64,000 nucleotides of DNA from Conexibacter woesei DSM 14684 (GCF_000025265.1 NC_013739.1:1984001-2048000); one strand, 5' to 3'; shown: positions 16,989 to 26,504, numbered from the stretch's first letter. Notes: generated by a model from the sequence alone, not told the origin. Numbers and translations: made by a program.

Positions 16989-18023
16989 TCATCTCGAAAC
17001 GCTCGTGAGATAGCTCACGAGGCCGTCGATCTGCTCCGCTGAAAGTGTTTCCGAGAAGTTGGCCGGCATCACACCGGCTTCGTAGCCTTCCTCGACTCTG
17101 GCGTCGGGATCCACGATGTCCTCTCTGATGTCCGCCTCCGACTGGCCTCTGAGCGCGGTCGTCAGGTCCGGGCCGGCGGCGCCGCTGGTGCCGGCGTCCG
17201 CGAGCGTGTGGCAGCTGCCGCAGCTCGCGATGAAGGTGTCTCTGCCGACAGCGGCCAGGTCGGCGCCGCCTCTCCCGCTCTCGCCGCCGCCGCCCGCGTT
17301 GACCGTGGGCTGGCCCTGTCTCGCGAGCCATCTGTCGAACGAGGCCGGCGTGACGACCCAGGCCGTCGAGCGCATCACCGCGTGGCCGAGGCCGCACAGC
17401 TCGGCGCAGACGACGGGGTATCTGCCCGTTCTCGTCGGCGTCGCGCGGACCTCGGTGGTTATCCCGGGGACGGCGTCGATCTTGACGCGGAAGGCCGGGA
17501 CCCAGAAGTCGTGGATGACGTCCTCGGCTCTGACCTTGAAGAGAACCGGGCGGTCCTTCGGCAGCACGAGCATCGTGCTGTTGACCGGTCTGCCGCCCTC
17601 CTGCGGGTAGGAGTATCTCCACGCGAACTGCTGGGCGGAGACGTTGACGACGAGCGTGTCCGGGTGCTTCTCCTCGATGTCGCGCAGGACGGCGTAGGCG
17701 TAGCTGCAGAGCGCGACGAGCATGATCGCCGGGACGGCGGTCCAGATCACCTCGAGGCGCGTGTTGCCGTGTATCGGCGGGCCGTCCTGCTGCTCCTGGC
17801 CAGGGCGCATTCTGAACTCCCAGGCGCAGTAGAGGACGACCGTCGTGACGAGCACGAAGACGGGCACCGACACGATCATCAGCACGTCGTAGAGCGTGTC
17901 GATAGGGCCGGCCTGCTTGGCCGCATCTGCTGGGAACCAGTCGATGACGAGGGCGAGCGCGATGCCAATCGCCGAAGCGATTGCACCGACGATCACCATC
18001 TGTGCGACCGGATGTCTACGCAC
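16989..18023 (-). CDS. ctaC: Cytochrome c oxidase subunit II with fused cytochrome c (caa3 type)
   Basis: A 344-residue protein anchored by two membrane spans (about 8-30 and 45-70). The CuA domain carries the ligands in CAELCGLGHAVM (near 210). A linker rich in Gly leads to a C-terminal cytochrome c domain with CGSCH (near 270) and a Met ligand candidate in AGVMPANF. It therefore takes electrons directly from soluble or lipid-anchored donors and passes them to subunit I. GTG start with a GAGGAG ribosome site 8 nt upstream. First gene of the A2-type operon. Several AGA codons are used. Confidence 0.95.
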   Translation of the reverse strand: MRRHPVAQMVIVGAIASAIGIALALVIDWFPADAAKQAGPIDTLYDVLMIVSVPVFVLVTTVVLYCAWEFRMRPGQEQQDGPPIHGNTRLEVIWTAVPAIMLVALCSYAYAVLRDIEEKHPDTLVVNVSAQQFAWRYSYPQEGGRPVNSTMLVLPKDRPVLFKVRAEDVIHDFWVPAFRVKIDAVPGITTEVRATPTRTGRYPVVCAELCGLGHAVMRSTAWVVTPASFDRWLARQGQPTVNAGGGGESGRGGADLAAVGRDTFIASCGSCHTLADAGTSGAAGPDLTTALRGQSEADIREDIVDPDARVEEGYEAGVMPANFSETLSAEQIDGLVSYLTSVSR

Positions 18024-18068
18024 GCGTGAGTCTCCTCGCTGCCACGGTGGACCTGCTCTCCGTTGCCG

Positions 18069-18098
18069 ATCCTAAGCGAGCGACGGGACGAACCGCAA
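18069..18098 (-). promoter_or_regulatory. Promoter of the A2-type oxidase operon
   Basis: Minus-strand TTGCGG (18093-18098), an 18-bp spacer and TAGGAT (18069-18074) give a normal sigma-70 layout. The leader to the ctaC GTG would be about 40 nt and includes GAGGAG. Confidence 0.5.
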
Positions 18099-18209
18099 AC
18101 GTGGTCGGGAGGAAGACTGCGCGCGTGCGTCCTCGCGCGCGTGCGGGTATGCCCGTGCGGCCCCGCGTGGCGGGGCCGCACGCGCGCTCTCACGACGCGG
18201 AAAGCGTCG

Positions 18210-18593
18210 TCAGGCGGCGCGTTGCGCCGGCGGCGTGCCCTCGCGGGCACGGGCGCGGTACGCCGACGGGACGCTGCCGAGATGGCGGCGGAAGGTCTTG
18301 GCGAACTGCGCCGGCTGGCGGTAGCCGACACGCCGGGCGACCTCACGGACGGTCAGCGAGCCGTTCGCGAGCAGCTCGGCGGCACGCTCCATGCGTACTC
18401 GCGTCAGGTGCTCGCGGAAGGTCGTCTCACCGATCTCCGCGTAGGCGCGTTGGAGCTGGCGTCGCGAGGACGCGACTCGGCGAGCGATGTCGTCGAGCTC
18501 GAGGTCGGAGGCGTATTCAGCCTCGACGATCCGCACGGCCTCGTTGTAGAGCTGCGTGCGGTGGCGGATTGTTCCGGGTCGTTGCGTTGGCAC
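18210..18593 (-). CDS. Stand-alone AraC-type DNA-binding regulator
   Basis: A 127-residue protein that is almost only the two helix-turn-helix motifs of the AraC/XylS family (LELDDIARRVASSRRQLQRAY near 32-52; LTVREVARRVGYRQPAQFAKTFRRHLG near 80-106). It has no ligand-binding domain, as in SoxS-like regulators, so it may respond through its own abundance. It lies just upstream of the oxidase operon in the same direction and divergent from a CBS gene. The start is GTG 18593, 6 nt behind TATCTC. Target genes unknown. Confidence 0.85.
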   Translation of the reverse strand: MPTQRPGTIRHRTQLYNEAVRIVEAEYASDLELDDIARRVASSRRQLQRAYAEIGETTFREHLTRVRMERAAELLANGSLTVREVARRVGYRQPAQFAKTFRRHLGSVPSAYRARAREGTPPAQRAA

Positions 18594-18721
18594 CGATCAG
18601 AGATACGGAGCGAGGACCACTTTTGGATGGTCTGAGCAGCGCGTATGCGTCAAGCTGGCGCACGAACGCCCTTTGGGTACGGGCGAAATCGGATCTGCCG
18701 CGTCGTCCTCGACGGCAGGGG

Positions 18722-18727
18722 TATGCT
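18722..18727 (+). promoter_or_regulatory. -10 box of the CBS gene at 18763
   Basis: TATGCT lies 35 nt before the chosen ATG. A ribosome site GGAGG is found between it and the ATG, so this gene has a normal leader, unlike many neighbours. Confidence 0.45.
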
Positions 18728-18762
18728 TGATGCAATCGTTGCAAGCGACCACGGAGGCGGCG

Positions 18763-19182
18763 ATGCAGGTACGCGAGGGAATGTCGGCCACATCGCTCGT
18801 CGTCGGTCCCGGGCACACGTTGCGGGAGGCGGCAGAGCTGATGCACACGAGGTCGATCGGATCGGCGATCGTGCTCGACCAAGACCAGCCCGGCCCCGGA
18901 CTCCTCACGGAGCGTGACGTGCTGGCCGCGATCGGTCGTGGGCTCGATCCTGATCGTGAGATGGTCGCCGACCATCTCACGAGCGATCTCGTTTTCGCCG
19001 CGCCAGACTGGTCGCTCGAGCAGGCGGCCTGTGAAATGGTCCGCGGCGGCTTCCGCCACTTGATCGTGGTGGAGGGAGGAGAACTGGTCGGCGTGCTCTC
19101 GATGCGCGATGTCGTGCGCTGCTGGACCGAGGACGGCGCCGTCTGCGCCGTCCCGATGGGCAGCGGGGTCGCGGCGCGATAG
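18763..19182 (+). CDS. Tandem CBS-domain protein
   Basis: A 139-residue protein with two CBS motifs (VREGMSATSLVVGPGHTLREAAELM and VADHLTSDLVFAAPDWSLEQAACEM), each followed by the usual LLTERDVLAAI / LVGVLSMRDVVRCW ending. Likely binds an adenosine nucleotide and signals energy state; its position between two oxidase loci makes a respiratory link attractive, but that is inference. ATG 18763 is preferred because GGAGG is placed 5 nt upstream; an in-frame ATG at 18730 lies too close to the -10. Confidence 0.85.
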   Translation: MQVREGMSATSLVVGPGHTLREAAELMHTRSIGSAIVLDQDQPGPGLLTERDVLAAIGRGLDPDREMVADHLTSDLVFAAPDWSLEQAACEMVRGGFRHLIVVEGGELVGVLSMRDVVRCWTEDGAVCAVPMGSGVAAR

Positions 19183-19211
19183 CGACCGCACGCCCGGCCC
19201 CACGTACACAA

Positions 19212-19233
19212 CCGGCCGCTGCTAGGCGGCCGG
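19212..19233. terminator. Perfect 8-bp hairpin between CBS gene and A1 oxidase locus
   Basis: CCGGCCGC / GCGGCCGG with a 6-nt loop TGCTAG. It lies between convergent transcription units and can act on both strands. Confidence 0.5.
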
Positions 19234-19246
19234 ACAGAGCATCTGG

Positions 19247-19273
19247 CGAGCGGCGCCTTGGGGGCGCCGCTCG
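19247..19273. terminator. 11-bp hairpin, probable bidirectional terminator
   Basis: CGAGCGGCGCC / GGCGCCGCTCG with a 5-nt loop, 14 bases after the first hairpin. Together they separate the CBS gene from the convergent A1-type oxidase locus. Confidence 0.6.
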
Positions 19274-19349
19274 TACGTTGGGGACCACTGGTGGATCGGC
19301 GGGCCTCGCCAGGACGCACCGAGCGCGGTGGGCGCCAGCCCATAAGCGA

Positions 19350-19429
19350 GGGAGGACGCCGCGAGGCGCGCCGAGGCGCTAGTGGTGGGCGGGAGGACGC
19401 CGCGAGGCGCGCCGAGGCGCTAGTGGTGG
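19350..19429. repeat. 41-bp tandem duplication at the 3' end of a small oxidase-locus gene
   Basis: A 39-bp identical block occurs at 19350-19388 and 19391-19429. The distal copy contains the last codons and stop of the 83-residue membrane protein gene; the other copy lies just past the stop. The duplication is perfect and so probably recent. Confidence 0.9.
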
Positions 19430-19671
19430 TCCGGGCCGTGACTGTGCTCGAGCGGAAGCTCGGCGATGTCGCGGCGGGTGTCGGCGATCCAGCGGGCCGT
19501 CGTGTAGAGGAAGAGCAACAGGCCGGCTATCAGCACGACGATGCTCGTCGTGATGCCGATGATCGCGACGGTGATGCCGAGCGCGTTGAAGAATGGCAGC
19601 AGCGTCGGACCGGGGAGGTGGATCTCCTCGCCGACGGGCGGGGGAGTCTGCTCAGGCTGAGTCGGGCTCAT
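19420..19671 (-). CDS. Small membrane protein of the A1 oxidase locus
   Basis: An 83-residue protein with a proline-rich N terminus (about 1-20), one long hydrophobic stretch (about 27-60, possibly one long or two short spans) and a His-rich end (EHSHGPDHH). It lies downstream of ctaB in the oxidase cluster, 2 nt after the 36-residue ORF, and is a candidate small subunit (IV-like) or copper or haem handling protein. The His tail would fit metal binding, but this is inference. Its 3' end is duplicated in tandem. Confidence 0.7.
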   Translation of the reverse strand: MSPTQPEQTPPPVGEEIHLPGPTLLPFFNALGITVAIIGITTSIVVLIAGLLLFLYTTARWIADTRRDIAELPLEHSHGPDHH

Positions 19672-19673
19672 GT

Positions 19674-19784
19674 CTAGGAGATGTAGATCGCGGCGGCCAG
19701 GAACGACGCGCCGAACATGAAGACGCAGACGGCCGTGGCTATCAGCGCCGAGCGGATGTTCTTACGAGCGAGACGACGGTCCAT
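19674..19784 (-). CDS. 36-residue membrane protein of the A1 oxidase locus
   Basis: A short ORF between ctaB and the 83-residue gene. A basic N terminus (MDRRLARKNIRS) is followed by one membrane span (about 13-34, ALIATAVCVFMFGASFLAAA) and ends in IYIS. AAGGA lies 6 nt before the ATG. It has the same length and orientation as the tiny ORF in the A2 operon, though the sequences are not alike. Probably an accessory oxidase chain. Confidence 0.65.
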   Translation of the reverse strand: MDRRLARKNIRSALIATAVCVFMFGASFLAAAIYIS

Positions 19785-19816
19785 GGGATTCCTTGGATTC
19801 TACGGTTTCTTGTCGT

Positions 19817-20725
<909 letters not shown>

Positions 20726-20735
20726 GAGCGGCAGC

Positions 20736-22436
20736 CTACGCGGTCTGCGTGGGCTGCGCAGCCGGCTCGTGCTCGATGCCGGACTGACGCTCCACCTGAC
20801 GGCGGATGTCCTTCATCGGCTCGACCGAGCGGATGCGCGGGATCTCGTCGAAGTTGTTGACCGGCGGGGGAGAGGTCGTGAACCACTCGAGCGTGTTGCC
20901 CTTCCACGGGTCCGGACCGGCTCTCGCGCCGACCTTGTAGCTGCGCAGGAAGTTGATGACCGACAGCAGGATGCCGAAGCCGAGCACGAACGAGCCGGCC
21001 GTCGAGATCTGGTTGTAGGCCGTCAGCCCCGCGTCCGCCGGGTACTGGTACACGCGACGCGGCATGCCCGAGAGGCCTGCGGCGTGCTGCACCAGGAAGG
21101 TCATGTTGAAGCCGATGAACATCAGCCAGAACGACGCCTTCGCGAGCGGCTCGCTGCACATGCGGCCCGTCATCTTCGGATACCAGTAGTAGAGGCCGCA
21201 GAAGATGGTGAAGACCGCGCCGCCCATCAGCACGTAGTGGAAGTGAGCGACGACGAAGTACGTGTCGGTCAGCTGCCAGTCGACGGGGAAGACGGCGAGG
21301 AAGATGCCGGTGATGCCGCCGATCACGAAGATCGCGATGAAGCCGACCGCGAAGTACAGCGGGGACGCCATCACGATCGACCCGCGCCAGAGCGTGGCGA
21401 TCCAGTTGAAGATCTTCACGCCCGTCGGCACTGCGATCAGGAACGACGAGAGCATGAAGAAGCCGAGCACGACGGTCGGCACCGGCACGCTGAACATGTG
21501 GTGGGCCCACACGAGCGCCGCCAGGAAGGCGATGACCGCGGTCGATGCGGCGATCGCCTTGTAGCCGAAGATCGGCTTGCGGGCGAAGACCGGCAGGACC
21601 TCGGAGACGATCCCGAAGCCCGGCAGGATCATGATGTACACCTCTGGGTGGCCGAAGAACCAGAAGAGGTGCTGCCACAGGACGGGTGAGCCGCCCTCGG
21701 TCGGGTCGAAGAAGTTGGTGCCGAAGTGACGGTCGGTCAGGAGCATCGTCACCGCGCCCGCGATCACCGGCAGCGCCAGGATCAGCAGCAGGGCGTAGAT
21801 GAGGATCGTCCAGACGAACAGCGGCAGGCGACCCCAGCCCATGCCGGGCGCGCGCATGTTGACGATCGTCGCGTAGAAGTTGACCGCACCGACGAGCGAG
21901 GAGATGCCGGTGATGTGGATCAGGAAGATCCACGCGTCCTGGCCGCCGCTCGGCGTGTACATCTCGTTCGAGAGCGGGGTGTAGGAGAACCAGCCGGCCT
22001 CCGGCGGCTGCCACAGCAGCGACGCGTAGAAGACGACGCCACCGAACAGGAGCAGCCACGCCGACAGCGCGTTGAGGCGCGGGAACGCCATGTCGCGCGC
22101 GCCGATCATCAATGGCAGGAAGTAGTTCGCGAAGCCCGCCATGATCGGTACGACGAAGAGGAAGATCATCGTCGTGCCGTGGAGCGTGAACAGCTCGTTG
22201 AAGTGCTCAGGCGTGAGGAAGTTGTTGTTCGGGACCGCGAGCTGGATCCGGATCAGCAGCGCCTCGATGCCGCCGATCAGGAAGAAAGCGAACGACGCGA
22301 CGATGTAGACGATGCCGATCTTCTTGTGATCGGTGGTGCTGAGCCAGTCGATCCACCGCGCGCGCGTGCGCTCCTCGTGGACCTCGTGGGCGAGCACCTG
22401 CGGCACGGGACGTGTCGCGAAGTCGGTGGTTGCCAT
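20736..22436 (-). CDS. ctaD: Cytochrome c oxidase subunit I, A1 type
   Basis: The catalytic subunit of a second aa3 oxidase, 566 residues. The CuB region reads HLFWFFGHPEVYIMILPGFG, with the D-channel Glu present (GHPEV), the mark of A1-type enzymes. Other sites are LHGTTMIFLFVVPI (haem a His), WAHHMFSVPV (CuB) and AHFHYVLMGG (haem a3 and a). It lacks the N-terminal two-span extension of the other copy. It follows ctaC by 23 bases and precedes ctaB. Confidence 0.97.
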   Translation of the reverse strand: MATTDFATRPVPQVLAHEVHEERTRARWIDWLSTTDHKKIGIVYIVASFAFFLIGGIEALLIRIQLAVPNNNFLTPEHFNELFTLHGTTMIFLFVVPIMAGFANYFLPLMIGARDMAFPRLNALSAWLLLFGGVVFYASLLWQPPEAGWFSYTPLSNEMYTPSGGQDAWIFLIHITGISSLVGAVNFYATIVNMRAPGMGWGRLPLFVWTILIYALLLILALPVIAGAVTMLLTDRHFGTNFFDPTEGGSPVLWQHLFWFFGHPEVYIMILPGFGIVSEVLPVFARKPIFGYKAIAASTAVIAFLAALVWAHHMFSVPVPTVVLGFFMLSSFLIAVPTGVKIFNWIATLWRGSIVMASPLYFAVGFIAIFVIGGITGIFLAVFPVDWQLTDTYFVVAHFHYVLMGGAVFTIFCGLYYWYPKMTGRMCSEPLAKASFWLMFIGFNMTFLVQHAAGLSGMPRRVYQYPADAGLTAYNQISTAGSFVLGFGILLSVINFLRSYKVGARAGPDPWKGNTLEWFTTSPPPVNNFDEIPRIRSVEPMKDIRRQVERQSGIEHEPAAQPTQTA

Positions 22437-22459
22437 GGTGGGGTCTCGGGTCCTTTGTC

Positions 22460-23350
22460 CTAGTTGAGGTCGCCGTCGCGCGTGAGCTGGTCACGCAGCT
22501 GCTGGACTTCTCTGTCCGCAGCGGCGATGTCGCGTCTCTGTCGATCGAGCCAGGCGGTGTACTCGGCCGGGGTCACGATTCTGACGCGGGCAGTCATGTC
22601 GGCGTGGTTGCGGCCGCAGAGCTCGGCGCACTGGCCCTTGTAGAGCTCGCCGGCTCTCGGGGCCTTGAACCAGGTGTAGTTTCTGTAGCCCGGGACGGCG
22701 TCGAACTTGCCGCCGAGCTTGGGGATCCACCAGGAGTGGATGACGTCGGTCGCCTCGATGTCGAGCACGACGGTCGTGTCCGCGGGCGCCACCATCTCCT
22801 CGTAGGAGTAGGGCAGGCCGAACGCGTTTCTCTGGCAGTTCGCGCCGTAGGTGTAGCGCCAGATGTACTGGCGACCGGTGACGCAGATGGTCAGCTTCTT
22901 GCCGTTCGGGGGGCTCGGCTCGTCGGTCGAGGCCGTGAGCACGCCGTCGGCGAGCTGGAGACCGTTCTCGCCGCTGTTCGGCGGGTCCTGGATCGATCCG
23001 AGCTTCGAGAAGGTGACGGCGGCGAGCGCGACGAGGATCAGCGCGGCGCCGACCGTCCAGGAGATCTCCAGACGGGTGTTGCCGTGGATCTGCGCGGCGA
23101 CGGCGCCCTTCTTGGCGCGGAATCTCCAGATCGACCAGAACAGCGCGCCCTCGACAACCACGAACACGACGATCGCGATGTAAAGGACTATCTTGTAGAG
23201 CGAGTCGATCTCGTCGGCGTTCGGCGAGCCACCCGACTCAGGGGTGAGGAAATCGGCGAACGCGCCGCTGGCGAAGACGAGCGATCCGATCGTCGCGAGC
23301 AGCAGGGCCGCGGCAAGGCGGCGGCGAATGGAAGCAGTTTCAGGTCGCAA
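22460..23350 (-). CDS. ctaC: Cytochrome c oxidase subunit II (no cytochrome c domain)
   Basis: A 296-residue protein with a signal-like first span (RRRLAAALLLATIGSLVFASGAFA), a second span (about 55-80), and a CuA domain with ligands in CAELCGRNHADM. The C terminus ends in a short coiled segment instead of the cytochrome c domain of the other ctaC. No ATG start is available. I chose TTG 23350 because TAGAAT (23361-23366) is 10 nt upstream; GTG 23371 is the alternative. Residues between the CuA strands include a 25-residue Asn/Gly/Pro-rich insertion (DPPNSGENG to EPSPPNGKK). Uses several AGA codons. Confidence 0.93.
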   Translation of the reverse strand: MRPETASIRRRLAAALLLATIGSLVFASGAFADFLTPESGGSPNADEIDSLYKIVLYIAIVVFVVVEGALFWSIWRFRAKKGAVAAQIHGNTRLEISWTVGAALILVALAAVTFSKLGSIQDPPNSGENGLQLADGVLTASTDEPSPPNGKKLTICVTGRQYIWRYTYGANCQRNAFGLPYSYEEMVAPADTTVVLDIEATDVIHSWWIPKLGGKFDAVPGYRNYTWFKAPRAGELYKGQCAELCGRNHADMTARVRIVTPAEYTAWLDRQRRDIAAADREVQQLRDQLTRDGDLN

Positions 23351-23466
23351 GGCGGCGCGGATTCTATCCACGAACCGGCGGCGTGCTGCGTCAGGTGCCC
23401 CGCTCCGGAAGATGGGACCGTCGGAACCCCCGCCCTGGCGGGCATTTCCCTGCTCTATCGGCACCG

Positions 23467-24279
23467 TCAGACTCCTCTGAACTCCGGCGCGCGCTTCTGC
23501 AGAAACGCGAGCGCTCCTTCTGCGAAATCGGCTGTCGCGGCCTGCTCCTGCTGGATGTCGGCTTCCAGTTCGAGCTGCGCGGCGAGGCCACTGTACGCCC
23601 ACGCGTTGAGCTGGCGCTTGGAGCCTGCGTAGGAGCGGGTCGGTCCGGCGGCGAGCTTCTGCACGAGCGCCTCGGCCGCGGCCGGCAGCTCGGCGTCGGC
23701 GTGGACGGCGTTGATCAGCCCCCACTCGAGCGCCTTCGGCGCGGGCAGCCGCTCGCCCAGCATTGCCAGCTCGAGCGCCCGCGTCAGGCCGACGCGCGCC
23801 GGGATGAAGGCGGACGAGCCGCCGTCGGGCGTGAGGCCGATGTTGACGAACGCGAGCAGGAAGTAGGCCGACTCGGCCGCGAGCACGAGGTCGCTGGCGA
23901 GCGCGAGCGAGCAGCCGATCCCGACCGCCGGGCCCTGGACCGCGGCGACGACCGGCTTGGGCATCTCGCGCAGGCCGACGATGATCGGGTGGTAGCGGTC
24001 GACGAGCGCGGTGCGGACGTCCGGATGTCCCTCCGGCGTCGGGTCGAAGCCGGCGGACAGGTCGGCGCCCGACGAGAAGCCGCGACCGGCGCCGGTGACG
24101 AGGACCGCGCGCACGCCGGCGTCGGCGCTGACGCGCTCGATGGCGTGACGCAGGTCGAGCCCGAGCTGGGTGTCCCAGGCGTTCATCTTCTCCGGCCGGT
24201 TCAGCTCGATGCGTGCGGCCGCGCCGGACTGGTGAAGGTTCACCGTGGCGTACGCATGCACCAACTCGTAGTCGCTCAT
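23467..24279 (-). CDS. Enoyl-CoA hydratase/isomerase-family protein
   Basis: A crotonase-fold protein of 270 residues. The oxyanion-hole elements are GRGFSSGADLSAG (near 68-80) and VQGPAVGIGCSLALASDLVLAA (near 115-136). The first catalytic Glu position of hydratases (usually in A-G-G-G-x-E) reads GPAVGIGCSLAL, and the second region reads LAFVNIGLTPDGGSSAFIPARVG, with Asp rather than Glu, so it may be an isomerase or another crotonase activity such as PaaG-like. The start is ATG 24279, 8 nt behind TAGGAT. It stands alone, upstream of the oxidase locus and divergent from the PAP2 gene. Confidence 0.85.
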   Translation of the reverse strand: MSDYELVHAYATVNLHQSGAAARIELNRPEKMNAWDTQLGLDLRHAIERVSADAGVRAVLVTGAGRGFSSGADLSAGFDPTPEGHPDVRTALVDRYHPIIVGLREMPKPVVAAVQGPAVGIGCSLALASDLVLAAESAYFLLAFVNIGLTPDGGSSAFIPARVGLTRALELAMLGERLPAPKALEWGLINAVHADAELPAAAEALVQKLAAGPTRSYAGSKRQLNAWAYSGLAAQLELEADIQQEQAATADFAEGALAFLQKRAPEFRGV

Positions 24280-24359
24280 GGCCGGGGATCCTACGTTCGA
24301 TCCGGTCCCCGCGGCGCCGATCCTGAGGCACGTGTGAAGGAGATGTGAGACCGCCCTCA

Positions 24360-24365
24360 TATACT
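24360..24365 (+). promoter_or_regulatory. -10 box TATACT of the PAP2 gene (leaderless TTG start)
   Basis: TATACT is 9 nt before an in-frame TTG (24375). It is one of the best -10 matches in the window, and it decides the start of the gene. Confidence 0.6.
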
Positions 24366-24374
24366 CCCGGCGCT

Positions 24375-25307
24375 TTGCGGAAGTCGAAGGCCCTCCGAGC
24401 CGCAGCATGGGCGGTCGTCATCGCCGGCGTCGCCGCTCCCGTCATCCGACGGCGCGCCCACCTGCCGAAACCGGCGGTGCTGGCGGCGGCCGCGGCGGCC
24501 CCCGTCGCGCTCTGCGTCGTGGTCCCGCGCTCGCGCACGCGCGACGTGCTGACGTGCACCCTCCAGATGTGGGCGTACCTGGCGGCGTACGAGATGCCGC
24601 ACGACGATCCGGAGGCGCTTCAGCGCCGCGTCCACATCGACTACCCGGTCAACGTCGACCGCGTCATCGGCCTCGGCACGCCGCCGACGCTGCGGCTCCA
24701 GCGGCTGCTGTCGGCGCCGGGCAGGATCCGCCCGGCCGAGAAGGTGCTCGTCTGGTCGCACTGGGTCTGGTTCGCCGTGCCGCACCTGGCGGTCACCTAC
24801 GTGCTCGTCCGCAGACGCGACAGATTCGGCCGCGCGGCGGCGACGACGTACGCCGTCTTCGACCTCGGCGCGCTCGTCTACTGGCTCGTGCCGACCGCGC
24901 CGCCGTGGTACGCCGCCTCGCAGGGACGGCTGGAGGACCACGACGAGACGCGCGTGCGGCGGATGATGATCGAGTACGGCGAGCAGTTCTGGAAGCACCG
25001 CTGGGGGCCGCTCTACTCTTTGCTGGGAGGCAATCCCCTCGCTGCCATGCCGTCCCTCCATTTCGCCACGTCCGTGAACGCCGCCCACCTGCTCGGGGAG
25101 GTCGGCGTCGTCGCCGGCGCGGTCGGCTGGGGGTACGCCGCGACGCTCGGGCTGGCGCTCGTCTACCTCGGCGAGCACTACGTCGTCGACCTGCTCGCCG
25201 GGCTCGCGCTGACGGAAGGCGTACGGCGGGCCGCGCCGGCGCTGGCGCCGGCCGCGACGAGCATCTCGCACGCGGTACGAGCACTCGAAGCAAGAGCGCG
25301 GGCGTAG
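24375..25307 (+). CDS. PAP2-superfamily membrane phosphatase/transferase
   Basis: A polytopic membrane protein of about 310 residues. The phosphatase core is seen as PSLHFATSV (near 230, PSxH motif with the catalytic His) and YLGEHYVVDLLAG (near 270-283, HxxxD). An upstream conserved PTAPPWYAA element points to the inositolphosphotransferase-like (Aur1/IPT-type) PAP2 branch, which often acts on lipid head groups. TTG 24375 was chosen because of the TATACT box; a GTG at 24345 lies upstream of that box. It is followed after 4 bases by a YbhN-like gene, so the two are probably one unit. Confidence 0.82.
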   Translation: MRKSKALRAAAWAVVIAGVAAPVIRRRAHLPKPAVLAAAAAAPVALCVVVPRSRTRDVLTCTLQMWAYLAAYEMPHDDPEALQRRVHIDYPVNVDRVIGLGTPPTLRLQRLLSAPGRIRPAEKVLVWSHWVWFAVPHLAVTYVLVRRRDRFGRAAATTYAVFDLGALVYWLVPTAPPWYAASQGRLEDHDETRVRRMMIEYGEQFWKHRWGPLYSLLGGNPLAAMPSLHFATSVNAAHLLGEVGVVAGAVGWGYAATLGLALVYLGEHYVVDLLAGLALTEGVRRAAPALAPAATSISHAVRALEARARA

Positions 25308-25311
25308 CGGG

Positions 25312-26445
25312 ATGGGCAAGGACGCCGTCCAGCAGCGGTCTGACGCGAAGTCCGCGTCGACCGCGCCCGTCGACACGCCCAACGGGGCCGTGACGGAGGA
25401 CGACGACGAGGAGATGCCGCGCGTCGTGCTGACGCGGCGGCGGATCATCGCCTCGGCCGTCTTCGTCGTCGCGACCCTGCTGTTCCTGTACCTCGTGCTG
25501 CCCGAGATCAGCGGCATGAAGGAGACGTGGCAGCGCGTCGCCGACGGCGACCACGCATGGCTCGCCGCCGCGCTCGGCTTCGAGCTGCTGTCGATCGCGA
25601 GCTACGTCGCGCTCTTCCACGGCGTCCACATCCCGCCCGGCTCGCGCGTGACGATGCGCGACAGCTACCTGATGACGATGGCGAGCCTCGCCGCGACGCG
25701 GCTGTTCGCGGCCGGCGGCGCCGGCGGCGTCGCGCTGACGGCGTGGGCGCTGCGCCGCTCGGGGATGGAGCGGCGTGACGTCGCCGAGCGGATGATCGCG
25801 TTCCTGATCCTGCTCTACGGCGTCTACGTGATCGCGATGATCGTCTGCGGCGTCGGGCTGCGGATCGGCGTCTTCCACGGCGAGGCGCCGTTCGGCGTGA
25901 CCGTCGTGCCGGCGATCGTCGGCACGATCGCGATGCTGATCGTGCTGCCGCTCGCGCTCGTGCCCGAGGACTTCCCGGAGCGGATCGAGCGGATGGCGCC
26001 GCGGCGGCCGCGGACGGCGAAGTGGCTGCGGCGGCTCGCGCTGGGGCCGGCCTCGGCGCGCGGCGGGATCCGCTTCGCGCTGCACAAGGCCGCGCACCCC
26101 GACCGCGCGATGTTCGGCGTCGTGACGTGGTGGATCTTCAACGTCGCGGTGCTGTGGGCGTCGTTCCACGCGTTCGGCGAGGCGCCGCCGCTCGCCGTGA
26201 TCGTGCAGGGCTACTTCGTCGGGATGCTCGGCAACCTGCTGCCGCTGCCGGGCGGGATCGGCGGCGTCGACGGCGGCATGATCGGCGCGTTCGTCGCGTT
26301 CGGCGTCGCCGGCTCGCTCGCCGTGCTGGCGGTGCTCGCCTACCGGCTGTTCGCGTTCTGGCTGCCGACGATCCCCGGCATCATCGCCTACCTCGGCCTG
26401 CGCAAACGGGTCGAGCTGTGGCGCCGAGAACCCGCGGCAGCGTGA
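25312..26445 (+). CDS. YbhN/LPG-synthase-transmembrane family protein (UPF0104)
   Basis: A 377-residue integral membrane protein with an acidic, disordered N terminus (about 1-40) and about eight spans. Family features are LAATRLFAAGGAGGVALTAWAL (near 125-146) and GMLGNLLPLPGGIGGVDGGMIGAF (near 305-328), typical of the PF03706 flippase-like family. It is probably involved in moving or modifying lipids or polyprenyl-linked sugars, consistent with the PAP2 gene just upstream. The ATG lies 4 nt after the PAP2 stop. Confidence 0.82.
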   Translation: MGKDAVQQRSDAKSASTAPVDTPNGAVTEDDDEEMPRVVLTRRRIIASAVFVVATLLFLYLVLPEISGMKETWQRVADGDHAWLAAALGFELLSIASYVALFHGVHIPPGSRVTMRDSYLMTMASLAATRLFAAGGAGGVALTAWALRRSGMERRDVAERMIAFLILLYGVYVIAMIVCGVGLRIGVFHGEAPFGVTVVPAIVGTIAMLIVLPLALVPEDFPERIERMAPRRPRTAKWLRRLALGPASARGGIRFALHKAAHPDRAMFGVVTWWIFNVAVLWASFHAFGEAPPLAVIVQGYFVGMLGNLLPLPGGIGGVDGGMIGAFVAFGVAGSLAVLAVLAYRLFAFWLPTIPGIIAYLGLRKRVELWRREPAAA

Positions 26446-26504
26446 ATGGCGCAGCCGCTATCCTTTGTGAAGTATTGAACGCGAACGGAGAACCGAGCTA
26501 CCCC

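Noticed and set aside
23467-24408. A longer start for the enoyl-CoA hydratase at 24408
   Set aside because: It lies upstream of the TAGGAT -10 and adds residues without family similarity; ATG 24279 fits the family N terminus.
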